In this document: positions 42,851 to 51,272 of the stretch, in pieces
How positions within the stretch are numbered: the first letter of the stretch is position 1
How the letters are laid out: every line of letters begins with the position of its first letter
DNA from: Betaproteobacteria bacterium UBA5216
Lineage (GTDB): Bacteria > Pseudomonadota > Gammaproteobacteria > Burkholderiales > SG8-41
NCBI GenBank assembly: GCA_002412495.1
Contig: DHVE01000028.1
Location: 18,007 to 82,006 of the forward strand
DNA: 64,000 bases
Reading direction: 5' to 3'
Notes under the pieces: generated by a model
What the model saw: only the letters and a program-made list of their open reading frames with translations
Databases searched by the model: none
What the model was told of the DNA's origin: nothing
Position numbers and translations under genes: made by a program

Positions 42851-43846
42851 ATGCTCTCGAAACGAACACGAATATCGTTTGCAGCACTGGCGTTTCTGAT
42901 ACCCATGGCCGCGCATGCGCAAACCGCATCCTCGGCCAAGGCCGCGGATGACCGCTATCCCAACAAGCCCATCCGCCTGATCGTGCCCTTCACGCCGGGC
43001 GGCACCAATGACGTTTTGGCGCGCATGATCGCCACGCATTTAACCGCCACGCTGGGCGAGAGCGTGGTCGTGGACAATCGGGCGGGCGGCGAAGGTTTGA
43101 TCGGCACTGAAATCGCGGTGCGGGCGCGCCCCGACGGTTACACACTGCTGCTGGTTTCGTCGGCTTACGTGATGAACCCGGCGGTGCGGAAGCTGCCGTT
43201 TGATTCGTTGAAGGCGCTGGATTTCATCGCCAAGCTCGGTGCGAGTTTTATTGTGTTGAGCGTGGGCCCATCGATGCCGGTCAACTCGGTCAAGGATCTG
43301 CTGGCCGTGGCCAAGAGCAGGCCGGGCGAGATCGTGCTGTCCACCTCCGGCGGCTTTCAGTATTTCGCGTCGGCGCTGTTCACCAGTCTGTCGAAGCAGG
43401 ATTTCAATATCGTGCTCTACAAAGGCGCCGTGCCCGCGATGATCGATGTCATCGGCGGACAAGTGCATTCAACCTTTGCCGTGAGCGTGCCCGCGCTGCC
43501 GCATCTGCGTTCGGGCAAGTTAAAAGGGCTGGCCGTCGGCACGCTGAAACGCGCGGAGCTGTTGCCGGACATACCAACGCTCGATGAAGCGGGTGTCAAA
43601 GGCTATGAAGCGTCGAACGCCTATGCCATCGCCACCGCGGCGGGCACGCCGCGCCCCATCGTGATGAAACTGCACGATGAAATTTCGCGCTACTTCAAAA
43701 TGCCCGAGGTGCAAAAACAGGTGACCGCCATGGGCGCGGTCATCGACCTCAAGACACCGGATGAAATGCGAAAAATCATCCCCGCTGAAATCGCCAAGTG
43801 GACCAGGGTCGCCATCGACGCACGCATGCCGCGCGAGGGCAATTAG
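42851..43846 (+). CDS. Bug/TctC-family solute receptor
   Basis: A 331-residue receptor with GGAGGACAGC before the ATG. The signal peptide ends near AHAQTASS, and an extra linker ASSAKAADDRYPN precedes the mature core. It has RLIVPFTPGGTNDVLARMIA, VVDNRAGGEGLIGTEIAV, RPDGYTLLLVSSAYVMN and NIVLYKGAVPAMIDVIGGQV. The last differs from the common 'HVPYKG' (IVLYKG), and the C-terminus is longer (IAKWTRVAIDARMPREGN). It lies between the reductase and soxC; the gap to soxC is 87 bases. Confidence 0.92.
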   Translation: MLSKRTRISFAALAFLIPMAAHAQTASSAKAADDRYPNKPIRLIVPFTPGGTNDVLARMIATHLTATLGESVVVDNRAGGEGLIGTEIAVRARPDGYTLLLVSSAYVMNPAVRKLPFDSLKALDFIAKLGASFIVLSVGPSMPVNSVKDLLAVAKSRPGEIVLSTSGGFQYFASALFTSLSKQDFNIVLYKGAVPAMIDVIGGQVHSTFAVSVPALPHLRSGKLKGLAVGTLKRAELLPDIPTLDEAGVKGYEASNAYAIATAAGTPRPIVMKLHDEISRYFKMPEVQKQVTAMGAVIDLKTPDEMRKIIPAEIAKWTRVAIDARMPREGN

Positions 43847-43933
43847 TATCGCGTCCCACATCACATCGCGCCGCTTGCGTGACATCCTGTGCGCGGTTAT
43901 TGTCCCGCATCAAAGAACTTCACAGGAAACGCC

Positions 43934-45124
43934 ATGGCAAAATCGTTCGCCCGATCACGAAGCCTAGTACCGGTAGCCGTCGCGGGTAACGGCCTGCTCG
44001 ACCGCCGCACCTTCATCAAGGGCGGCGCGGCGTTCGCGGCCACGCTCACCGGTTATACGGTTACCCAGAGCGCAGCCGCACAGCCGCTCACTAACGATCC
44101 GTGGAGCCTCGCGCAGGGCGCCACCACGCCGCCCTATGAACGACCCTCACGCTTTGAAGCCGGCGTCGTCCGCACGCTCACCAACCCAAAGGGTGAAGCA
44201 CGCGTGCAAAACGCGCGCACGCCGCTGCAATTGAGTCAGGGAACGATCACGCCCAACGGTCTGCACTTTGTCGTGGCGCAGGCGGGCGCCCCGGACATTG
44301 ATCCCGCGCAGCACAAGCTGGTCATACACGGCATGGTGAAGCAGCCGTTGATGTTCACGCTTGAGTCGCTGTCGCGCTACCCGATGGTGTCGCGCATGGC
44401 GTTTGTCGAATGTGGCGGCAACAGCGCGCCGATGTTTTCGCCCAAGCCGATACAGGCCAATCTGCAAACGCTGCATGGCATGGTGAGTTGTTCGGAGTGG
44501 AGTGGCGTGTTGTTATCCACGCTGCTCGCCGAAGCCGGCGTGGACCCGAAAGCCAAATGGCTGATAGCCGAGGGCGCCGACGCGCCCACGCTGACGCGCA
44601 GCGTGCCGCTCAAAAAGGGCCTCGACGATGCGATGATCGCACTGTATCAAAACGGCGAGCGACTGATGCCCGCGAATGGCTACCCCATGCGTCTGCTGCT
44701 GCCGGGCTGGGAAGGCAATATGAGCATCAAATGGCTGCGGCGCATACAAGTGACCGACACGCCGGGCATGACCTTCCCGGAATCCAAAACCTACACGCAA
44801 CTTTTGCCGGGCGGCAAGGCGTATCAGTTTTATTTTATCGAAGAGGTCAAATCGTTCATAACCCGGCCCTCGCCCGGCCTCGCCATGAACGGCCCAGGCT
44901 ATTACGAGATTTCAGGCTTGGCATACTCCGGCGAAGGCTGCATCAAGCGTGTGTTGGTGTCGGCCGACGCCGGCAACGTGCAGCCGACCCGCGCGGAATT
45001 CGTCGCGCATCGCGGCGAACTCAAGGAACCGTTGCCGCCCACCGCGTTCCCCAATCAACATTTCAACGCCATCACCAGTTGGGCGATCGACACCCAAGGG
45101 GAGGTGAAACATGTTTACGCGTAA
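43934..45124 (+). CDS. soxC: SoxC-type molybdopterin sulfite dehydrogenase subunit
   Basis: A 396-residue molybdenum enzyme of the sulfite oxidase family, exported by Tat: LDRRTFIKGGAAF is the twin-arginine signal. The molybdenum-ligand Cys is Cys160 in MAFVECGGNSAPMF. Other SoxC marks are SCSEWSGVLLSTLLAEAGVD, TRSVPLKKGLDDAMIALYQNG, GYPMRLLLPGWEGNMSIKWLR and the C-terminal dimerisation domain with YEISGLAYSGEGCIKRVLVS. The ATG at 43934 follows CACAGGAAACGCC. Its 3' end overlaps the start of the cytochrome gene by 14 bases. The pair oxidises sulfite, or sulfane bound to SoxY, in the periplasm. No soxXYZAB genes are in the window. Confidence 0.92.
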   Translation: MAKSFARSRSLVPVAVAGNGLLDRRTFIKGGAAFAATLTGYTVTQSAAAQPLTNDPWSLAQGATTPPYERPSRFEAGVVRTLTNPKGEARVQNARTPLQLSQGTITPNGLHFVVAQAGAPDIDPAQHKLVIHGMVKQPLMFTLESLSRYPMVSRMAFVECGGNSAPMFSPKPIQANLQTLHGMVSCSEWSGVLLSTLLAEAGVDPKAKWLIAEGADAPTLTRSVPLKKGLDDAMIALYQNGERLMPANGYPMRLLLPGWEGNMSIKWLRRIQVTDTPGMTFPESKTYTQLLPGGKAYQFYFIEEVKSFITRPSPGLAMNGPGYYEISGLAYSGEGCIKRVLVSADAGNVQPTRAEFVAHRGELKEPLPPTAFPNQHFNAITSWAIDTQGEVKHVYA

Positions 45125-45641
45125 GTTACCGGCGCTTGTGTGCGCACTGGTCATCGGCGCAGGCGCGGCACATGCCGCGGACAGCCCCAATCTCGGCACG
45201 CCCGTCACCAACGCCGACATCGCCGCGTGGGACATCAGCGTTCTGCCCGATGGCCGCGGCCTGCCCGGCGGCAGCGGCACCGCCGCGCAAGGCGCGCCCC
45301 TGTATGCGCAGAAGTGCGCGGCATGCCATGGTGAAAACGGCAAGGGCGGAACCGCCTCCGCGTTCCTAGCGCGCGGCCCCATCACCAGCATCAATGGCGG
45401 CGAAAGAGCCATCGGCAACTTCTGGCCGGTATCCACCACCCTGTTTGATTACATCCGCCGCGCCATGCCATGGCAAGCGCCCAAGACCCTGACCAACGAC
45501 GAAGTGTATGCGCTGACGGCTTACCTGCTGGTGTTAAACAAAGTCATCGGCGAGGGTGAAGTGATGAACGCAGACACGCTGCCCAAGGTGAAGATGCCGA
45601 ACCGCGATGGATTCATTGTGCGGTTTCCGGGGAAGATGTAG
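45111..45641 (+). CDS. soxD: SoxD-type cytochrome c subunit
   Basis: A 176-residue exported cytochrome c with signal peptide cut near AHAADSPN. The haem site CAACH starts at Cys69 (KCAACHGENGKGG), and the axial Met is most likely in IRRAMPWQAPKTL (about residue 122). The segment PVTNADIAAWDISVLPDGRGLPGGSGTAAQG before the haem (here PVTNADIAAWDISVLPDG) is typical of SoxD. The Paracoccus SoxD is about twice this size; this short one-haem form occurs in other bacteria. It overlaps soxC and should be its electron acceptor. Its TAG shares a base with the glutaminase GTG. Confidence 0.9.
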   Translation: MFTRKLPALVCALVIGAGAAHAADSPNLGTPVTNADIAAWDISVLPDGRGLPGGSGTAAQGAPLYAQKCAACHGENGKGGTASAFLARGPITSINGGERAIGNFWPVSTTLFDYIRRAMPWQAPKTLTNDEVYALTAYLLVLNKVIGEGEVMNADTLPKVKMPNRDGFIVRFPGKM

Positions 45642-46582
45642 TGGCCGCGAATCCGGTCATGGACTACCAAACCCTCCTAGATCGTGTGCACGCCGCGGTC
45701 AAACCGCTTATCGGCGCCGGCAAGGTGGCAAGTTACATTCCGGAGCTCGCCAAGGTTTCGCCAGACCACTTCGGCATCGCCATCGTTGACCTTCAGGGCA
45801 ACGTCTATCAGGCAGGCGATGCGGAAATTCCCTTCTCGATTCAATCGATTTCGAAATTATTCGGACTGACGCTGGCGTTTCATCTGGAAGGCGACTCTGT
45901 ATGGTCGCGCGTCGGACGCGAGCCCTCGGGCACGCCGTTTAATTCACTGGTGCAGCTTGAACAGGAACGCGGCAAGCCGCGCAATCCGTTCATCAACGCC
46001 GGCGCACTGGTCATTACCGACATGCTGCTCACGCACCATGCGGCGAGAGGCGGCGCCGAGAACGCCATGATCAGGTTTATCCGCACGCTGAGCGACAAGG
46101 CTGATGTCGGCTACGACCGTGCCGTCGCGGAATCAGAACGGCTTACGTCGCACCGCAATGCGGCCATGGCGAATTTCATGAAAAGCTTCGGCAATCTCAA
46201 CAACGATGTGAACGACGTGATCGAAGCCTATTGCCGTAATTGCGCCATTGCAATGAGCTGCGTCGATCTTGCCCGCGCCGTGACCTTTCTCGCCAATCAG
46301 GGCGCCGTGCCGTGGTCAAATGAAAAAATTCTCGATGCCAACGCCGCCAAGCGTATCAACGCACTGATGCTCACCTGCGGCACCTACGACGCAGCAGGCG
46401 ATTTTGCGTTTCGCGTGGGCCTGCCCGCAAAAAGCGGCGTGGGCGGTGGCATCGTCGCGGTAATGCCCGGCGAATGCGGCATCTGCGTGTGGAGCCCCGC
46501 GCTGGAAGCGAGCGGAAATTCCTATGCGGGTTCTGTTGCGCTGGAAATGCTGACGTCGATGAGTGGGCGGTCGATATTTTGA
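45641..46582 (+). CDS. glsA: glutaminase (serine-dependent, GlsA family)
   Basis: A 313-residue L-glutaminase of the beta-lactamase-like fold. The active-site Ser-x-x-Lys is in FSIQSISKLFGLTLAF (Ser69-Lys72 from the GTG start). Other marks are RNPFINAGALVITDMLL, AMSCVDLARAVTFLANQG and VGLPAKSGVGGGIVAVMPGECG. The GTG at 45641 has GGGGAAG upstream and overlaps the soxD stop; an ATG at 45659 (MDYQTLLDRV) better matches the length of E. coli enzymes. It hydrolyses glutamine to glutamate and ammonia in the cytoplasm. Linkage to soxCD looks accidental but is tight. Confidence 0.95.
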   Translation: MAANPVMDYQTLLDRVHAAVKPLIGAGKVASYIPELAKVSPDHFGIAIVDLQGNVYQAGDAEIPFSIQSISKLFGLTLAFHLEGDSVWSRVGREPSGTPFNSLVQLEQERGKPRNPFINAGALVITDMLLTHHAARGGAENAMIRFIRTLSDKADVGYDRAVAESERLTSHRNAAMANFMKSFGNLNNDVNDVIEAYCRNCAIAMSCVDLARAVTFLANQGAVPWSNEKILDANAAKRINALMLTCGTYDAAGDFAFRVGLPAKSGVGGGIVAVMPGECGICVWSPALEASGNSYAGSVALEMLTSMSGRSIF

Positions 46583-46601
46583 TTGCATGCCGAAATCATT
46601 T

Positions 46602-46619
46602 TAAGTATTTGTTTTTAAA
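46602..46619 (-). repeat. AT-rich 18-bp motif, copy d
   Basis: Exact consensus TTTAAAAACAAATACTTA on the minus strand, in the 121-base gap between the convergent glutaminase and receptor genes. Its left and right surroundings (CATTAAAAGTGT upstream on the minus strand) resemble those of copy b. Confidence 0.75.
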
Positions 46620-46703
46620 ACACTTTTAATGTTCGACTGGCATTACCAGTACTACTGCGGGTTGAATACCGTTGCACCGCCACTTACCGATTACCGGCTG
46701 GCA

Positions 46704-47669
46704 TCACTCCACCCTCAACCCCGCCAACTTCACCGCCGCGCCGTTCTTCTCATAGTCCGTGCGCAAAAACGCGGCAAACTCCTGCGGACTGTTGCCCACC
46801 GGATCGCTGCCCTGCGCGATCAGCCGCGCGCGCATGTCCGCCGATTGCACCACCTGCACCGCCACGGCGTTAAGCCGCGCCACGATGGCGCGCGGGGTGC
46901 CGGCCGGCGCGAGAAAACCGAGCCAGCTTCCCGCGTGCACACCGCGCAGCCCGGTGGCTTCATCGATGGTCGGCACTTCGGGCAACAGGGGCGAACGCGC
47001 GGCACCCGCCAGTGCCAGCGCGCGCAACTTTCCGGTTTTGACATGCGGCAACGCCGGCGGAATTGAATTCAGCATCACGTCCACGCGGCCGGCAATCAAG
47101 TCGATCACCGATTGCGGCGCGCCTGCGTACGGCACGTGGGTGATGTTGATGCCCGCGATGCCCTTGAAGATTTCCATGCCGATGTGGTTCGCGGTGCCGT
47201 TACCTGCTGTGGAATAGTTGAGCTTGCCGGGTGCGGCCTTGGCGCGCGCGATCAGGTCTTTGGTGTTGGTAACGGGCGACGCCGCATGCGTCAGCAGCAG
47301 CATCGGCCCGGTGGAAATCAGGCTGACCGGCACAAAATCGGTCAGCGTGTGATACGGCACTTTCGACATATGCGGCAGGATGGTCAAACACGGCGGACTG
47401 GTCATGAACACGGTGTAGCCGTCGGGCGCGGCAGTGGCCACCATTTCTGCCGCGATGCGTCCGCCCGCGCCGCCGCGGTTATCGATGACCAACTGTTGCC
47501 CCAGCAAGGCCGCCATGCCTGGCGCGACGGTGCGCGCCAGCACATCCGGCGTTCCGCCCGCGGGCACGGGCAACACCACGCGGATGGGTTTGGTGGGATA
47601 GGCCTGTGCAGCCGCCAGCACCGGCAGCAAGGCCGCGCACGCCACTATCAGCAAGCGTTGAGGAATCAT
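46704..47669 (-). CDS. Bug/TctC-family solute receptor (first of three in tandem)
   Basis: A 321-residue receptor with a compact signal peptide (MIPQRLLIVACAALLPVLA, cut near AAQAYPT). It carries IRVVLPVPAGGTPDVLARTV, VIDNRGGAGGRIAAEMVA, DGYTVFMTSPPCLTILPHMS and THVPYAGAPQSVIDLIAGRVD, in which Ala replaces Lys of the common YKG. That change is at a ligand-near loop and suggests a different ligand from its two neighbours. Its ATG overlaps the stop of the receptor gene at 47666 (ATGA), so two receptors are made from one coupled message. Confidence 0.92.
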   Translation of the reverse strand: MIPQRLLIVACAALLPVLAAAQAYPTKPIRVVLPVPAGGTPDVLARTVAPGMAALLGQQLVIDNRGGAGGRIAAEMVATAAPDGYTVFMTSPPCLTILPHMSKVPYHTLTDFVPVSLISTGPMLLLTHAASPVTNTKDLIARAKAAPGKLNYSTAGNGTANHIGMEIFKGIAGINITHVPYAGAPQSVIDLIAGRVDVMLNSIPPALPHVKTGKLRALALAGAARSPLLPEVPTIDEATGLRGVHAGSWLGFLAPAGTPRAIVARLNAVAVQVVQSADMRARLIAQGSDPVGNSPQEFAAFLRTDYEKNGAAVKLAGLRVE

Positions 47670-48721
47670 TCCGCGCGCATGCCGGAGCTTTTAACCACCG
47701 GCCCCCATTGCTCAATCTGCGCCTTGATAAAAGCGCGATAGTGCTCCGGCGAACCGGCGCTGATGTCCATGGCAAAACCGTTGAGTCTTTCGGTCACGTC
47801 GGCGCGCTTTAATATTTTCGCCGTTTCGCTGTTAAGGCGCGCAACAATGGCCGCGGGCGTATGCGCCGGCAAATGCAGCCCATGGAAATTCAGCGCGTCG
47901 TAACCGGGAATCACGCTGGCAATCGACGGCACATTGGGCAGATGCGGGGTGGTTTGCACGCTGGTGACGCCAAGCGCGCGTATCTTGCCTGCTTGCACTT
48001 GAGCAATCGCGGTGGAGACCGCGACCATCGCGTAATCCACCTCGCCCGACAGCACGCCGGTCAACGCGGGGCCGCCGCCTTTGTAAGGCACGATCACCAC
48101 TTTGATTTTCGCGAGGCTGTTCATCCACTCCGCGAAAATATGCGACGAGGTGCCGATGCCCTGCGCGCCGAAACGAAGCGTGCCGGGCTTGGCGCGCGCG
48201 TGATCCATGAAACTTTTCAGCCCGGTCATCGGCGAACCCGCGGGCACAATCATCGCCAGCGGAAACGTCACCCACAACCCGGCGTGCGCGAAATCATTCA
48301 GCGCGTGATACGGCAGTTTTGCATACAGCGCCGGCGCAATCGCCATGGTGGAAATCGCGCCCACCAGCGAGGTATACCCATCGGGCTGCGATTTCGCCAC
48401 CAGATCGGCGCCGACGATGCCGCCCGCCGCCGGACGGTTATCGACCACCACCGGCTGACCCAGACTTTCCGCCCAGCGCTGCCCCACGATGCGCGCCAGC
48501 GTGTCGGTTGATCCACCGGGCGCGAACGGCACCACCAGACGCATCGCGCGCGCGGGGAAGGCCTGCCCCACGCCTGCGGTAGCGGGCTGCGCGGCCGCGG
48601 ATTGCGGCATCGTCAGAAACGCTATCGCCGTCAACGCACCCGCGCTAACGTATTTCCTGTACGTCATCGCAAAGATTTGGTTTGGATGCAATGACGGCAT
48701 ACCGCTTCTGATCGTTTTCAT
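47666..48721 (-). CDS. Bug/TctC-family solute receptor (second of three in tandem)
   Basis: A 351-residue receptor. I choose ATG 48721, which has AAGGACGT upstream; GTG 48727 and ATG 48667 are alternatives. This gives a long n-region of about 25 residues before the hydrophobic part AGALTAIAFLTMPQSAAAQ, so the protein may be slightly over-read. Core motifs are RLVVPFAPGGSTDTLARIV, VVDNRPAAGGIVGADLVA, QPDGYTSLVGAIST, and VIVPYKGGGPALTGVLSGEVDYAMV. The gap to the next receptor upstream is 33 bases. Confidence 0.91.
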   Translation of the reverse strand: MKTIRSGMPSLHPNQIFAMTYRKYVSAGALTAIAFLTMPQSAAAQPATAGVGQAFPARAMRLVVPFAPGGSTDTLARIVGQRWAESLGQPVVVDNRPAAGGIVGADLVAKSQPDGYTSLVGAISTMAIAPALYAKLPYHALNDFAHAGLWVTFPLAMIVPAGSPMTGLKSFMDHARAKPGTLRFGAQGIGTSSHIFAEWMNSLAKIKVVIVPYKGGGPALTGVLSGEVDYAMVAVSTAIAQVQAGKIRALGVTSVQTTPHLPNVPSIASVIPGYDALNFHGLHLPAHTPAAIVARLNSETAKILKRADVTERLNGFAMDISAGSPEHYRAFIKAQIEQWGPVVKSSGMRAE

Positions 48722-48754
48722 ATACACGTCCTTGTGGGTAACGCACCTGCACCG

Positions 48755-49726
48755 TTAGTCCGCGGCGATTGCGGCAGCCTTGATAACGCGCGCCCACATG
48801 GCCGACTCGGACTTGATGAGTGCCGCCATTTCCGCGGGCGAGTTTGCCACGGGATCGTAGCCTTCGGCGCGCAATCGTGCCGCGACCTGCGCCGACTGTA
48901 ACGATTTGGCTATTTCGGCATTGAGCTTGCCAACATAAGCCGCTGGCGTGCCGCGCGGCGCCAGCACGCCTATCCAGGTCGAAACTTCAAAGTCTTTAAC
49001 GCCCGCTTCGATCATGCTCGGCAAATCCGGCATGGCATCCGTGCGCTTGCGGCTGGTCACCGCGAGCGCCTTCAGTTTGCCGGCCTTGACCTGCGGAATC
49101 GCGGAAGGCATCGTCGCGAACAGCATCGACACTTCACCGCTGATGGTAGCCAGCACCGCCGGGCCACCGCCTTTGTAAGGCACATGCGTCAAATTCACGC
49201 CCGCCAGGAACTTCAGCAACTCCCCGGCAAGATGGTTTGAGGTGCCGTTGCCGCCGGAGGCATAGGTCAAGGCGCCAGGCTTTGCCTTGGCCATCGCGAT
49301 CAGTTCCTTAACACTGCCCGCCGCAAACGACGCGCCAACCACCAGCATATTGGGCAGCGACGCGACCACCGTCACGGGCGCGAAGTCCGCGATGGGGTCA
49401 TAGGCCAGCTTGCGGTAAAGGCTCGGATTCGCCACGATGACGCCACTGGTGGTCGCCATGAGGGTATAGCCGTCCGGTGCGGCTTTCGCCGCCAGCGACG
49501 CGCCAATGGCGCCACCGCCGCCGCCGCGGTTATCGATCACGATCGATTGACCCAGTTGCTCAGTGAGTTTTTGCCCGACGGTTCTGACCAGAATATCCGT
49601 CGAACCGGCAGGTGCGAACGGCACAATGATCCGTATAGGTTTGTCCGGGTAAGCATTCTGCGCCGCGTGCGCCGAACCGGCCGACAGCAGCAAAAACAAC
49701 ATGAACATCGCCTTGATGGGACGCAT
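48755..49726 (-). CDS. Bug/TctC-family solute receptor (third of three in tandem)
   Basis: A 323-residue receptor. ATG 49726 (MRPIKAMFMLFLLL) gives a normal signal peptide ending AHAAQNAYP; the longer frame overlaps the lyase gene and is unlikely. It shows IRIIVPFAPAGSTDILVRTV, VIDNRGGGGGAIGASLAA, APDGYTLMATTSGVIVANPS and LTHVPYKGGGPAVLATISGEVSMLF. The terminus is WARVIKAAAIAAD. It is 16 bases downstream of the argininosuccinate-lyase-like gene, so the receptor is surely co-transcribed with that enzyme. Confidence 0.93.
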   Translation of the reverse strand: MRPIKAMFMLFLLLSAGSAHAAQNAYPDKPIRIIVPFAPAGSTDILVRTVGQKLTEQLGQSIVIDNRGGGGGAIGASLAAKAAPDGYTLMATTSGVIVANPSLYRKLAYDPIADFAPVTVVASLPNMLVVGASFAAGSVKELIAMAKAKPGALTYASGGNGTSNHLAGELLKFLAGVNLTHVPYKGGGPAVLATISGEVSMLFATMPSAIPQVKAGKLKALAVTSRKRTDAMPDLPSMIEAGVKDFEVSTWIGVLAPRGTPAAYVGKLNAEIAKSLQSAQVAARLRAEGYDPVANSPAEMAALIKSESAMWARVIKAAAIAAD

Positions 49727-49742
49727 GATTGACTCTTGGCGA

Positions 49743-51230
49743 TTACGCGTATTTGCGTCGCAACGCATCAAAAGCGCTGTCGAGGCGATTACGCGACGCG
49801 GCAATCGCCGTGGCTTTCTGCGTTACAAACTGCCGGTCGCGCGCGAGTTGTTCACGCGCGGCAGTCACGTGTTCGGCCACGCGATCGGGCGCGGCGCCCG
49901 CGCGATACTTGCGTTCGCGCACGCAATGCATGGCGTCAAAAAGCTGGTCCAGTTTCTGCTGGGTTACGCCGATACGGCGACCCGTGTATTTCTCGACGGC
50001 ATTTTCCAGCACGTCCGGCGTCACTTTCGAGGGCGGAATATTGCGATCTGCCACATCCTGCATCATCAACGCCAGCACCTGGTGCCCAGTGCGGTAAGAC
50101 ATGCCGTGCTCTTTCACCAGGAACCCCACCACCGTGCTCGCCTGCGACCAGTAGTCGTTCGCGCACTGCGCCATGCGCGCCTTGTTTACCTTCATGTCGG
50201 CCAGCGCATCCACCATGGCGTCCATTGCGCGGCGCGATTCATCGGCGCATTTCCAGAATTCGGCGGGCAGCATCGTCGCCATCTCGAGCTGATCCGAAGC
50301 AGTCTTGGTAATGGCCAGCGCGCCCGTCAGGCGGCCCGCGATTAAGCCGCTGGTACCATGAATAAATTCAAGCACATAGGGTATACGCATCTGCGGCGAA
50401 ATACTCGAGGTGATGCTCAGCCGCCCCGGCAATTCAATAAAATCAAACTCGCTGCTGTGCCATATCAAAAAGTCCATCGCCACGCGCCCCAGCGTGTTGT
50501 GCATCAGCGCCAGGGCCATGTAGGTTTCGATCATGTAATCGTAGTTGCGGATGGAATCGCGCGCATTCCACGGCGCGGCCTCGAAGCCCAGCAACTCGTC
50601 GAAGCGTTCGAGATCCAGCGGAAACTCGATGCCGTACGCGGCACCGGTGCCGACCGCGCTGATGTTGGTGTTTTTGTAGGCAAGGTTAAAACGCTGGAAG
50701 TCCCGTTCCAGCGGCTCGACAAACGACATGAGATAAAAACCCAGCGTGCCCGGCTCGATGTGCTGTATGTAGCTATAGCCCGGCATCAATGTATCAAGGT
50801 GTTGCTCGGCAACGTCGATGATTTTCGCGCGCAAGTCCAGCGCAGAAGCCATGATCTGAATCTGCAGATCGCGAAACGCAATGCGCGACGCCACCACCCG
50901 TATGCTGGGGCTGGAACGCCCGAGATGCAGCCAGCCGGATTGCTCTTCCTCGCAATGCTTGCGCATGTATTCCTCGCCGCCGTGGATAACATTCCACAAT
51001 GCCTTGCGCGCCTCGACGACCCCTTCTTTTTCCATTTCCGTGATGGCATGCACCAATGAGCGGGTTGCCGCCGGCGGTGCAATGCCCTGCTCGCCCAACA
51101 CCACCACCTGCGCCTTGTCCCACTGATGCAAAGCCTCCAGAAACAGCGGCTCGCGCATGGTTTCCGCGTAATAGTGCTTGAGCAAGTCGCTCGGCTTCTC
51201 GCCCAATCGGCCTTTCCAGAAAAAACTCAT
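49743..51230 (-). CDS. argininosuccinate lyase-like protein with altered active-site motifs
   Basis: A 495-residue member of the fumarase/aspartase/argininosuccinate lyase superfamily. Superfamily marks in order: HGGEEYMRKHCEEEQSGW then HLGRSSPSIRVVASR (residues 102-116, the 'H.GRSRND' region), MPGYSYIQHIEPGTLGFYLM (149-168, the 'GYTHLQ.AQP' region), and TSSISPQMRIPYVLEF (274-289, the 'GSS.MPQKKNP' loop). The base-helper His of GYTHLQ is Tyr154, and the Lys and Asn of the signature loop are Met281 and Ile283; the loop Ser pair remains. It is not a normal arginine-pathway enzyme and may act on another C-N or C-O bond. GAGGAAGGAAGTGGC precedes its ATG. The operon context is catabolic. Confidence 0.82.
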   Translation of the reverse strand: MSFFWKGRLGEKPSDLLKHYYAETMREPLFLEALHQWDKAQVVVLGEQGIAPPAATRSLVHAITEMEKEGVVEARKALWNVIHGGEEYMRKHCEEEQSGWLHLGRSSPSIRVVASRIAFRDLQIQIMASALDLRAKIIDVAEQHLDTLMPGYSYIQHIEPGTLGFYLMSFVEPLERDFQRFNLAYKNTNISAVGTGAAYGIEFPLDLERFDELLGFEAAPWNARDSIRNYDYMIETYMALALMHNTLGRVAMDFLIWHSSEFDFIELPGRLSITSSISPQMRIPYVLEFIHGTSGLIAGRLTGALAITKTASDQLEMATMLPAEFWKCADESRRAMDAMVDALADMKVNKARMAQCANDYWSQASTVVGFLVKEHGMSYRTGHQVLALMMQDVADRNIPPSKVTPDVLENAVEKYTGRRIGVTQQKLDQLFDAMHCVRERKYRAGAAPDRVAEHVTAAREQLARDRQFVTQKATAIAASRNRLDSAFDALRRKYA

Positions 51231-51272
51231 GCCACTTCCTTCCTCGTAAGAATAATCCCGGTGTAAGGTCTT

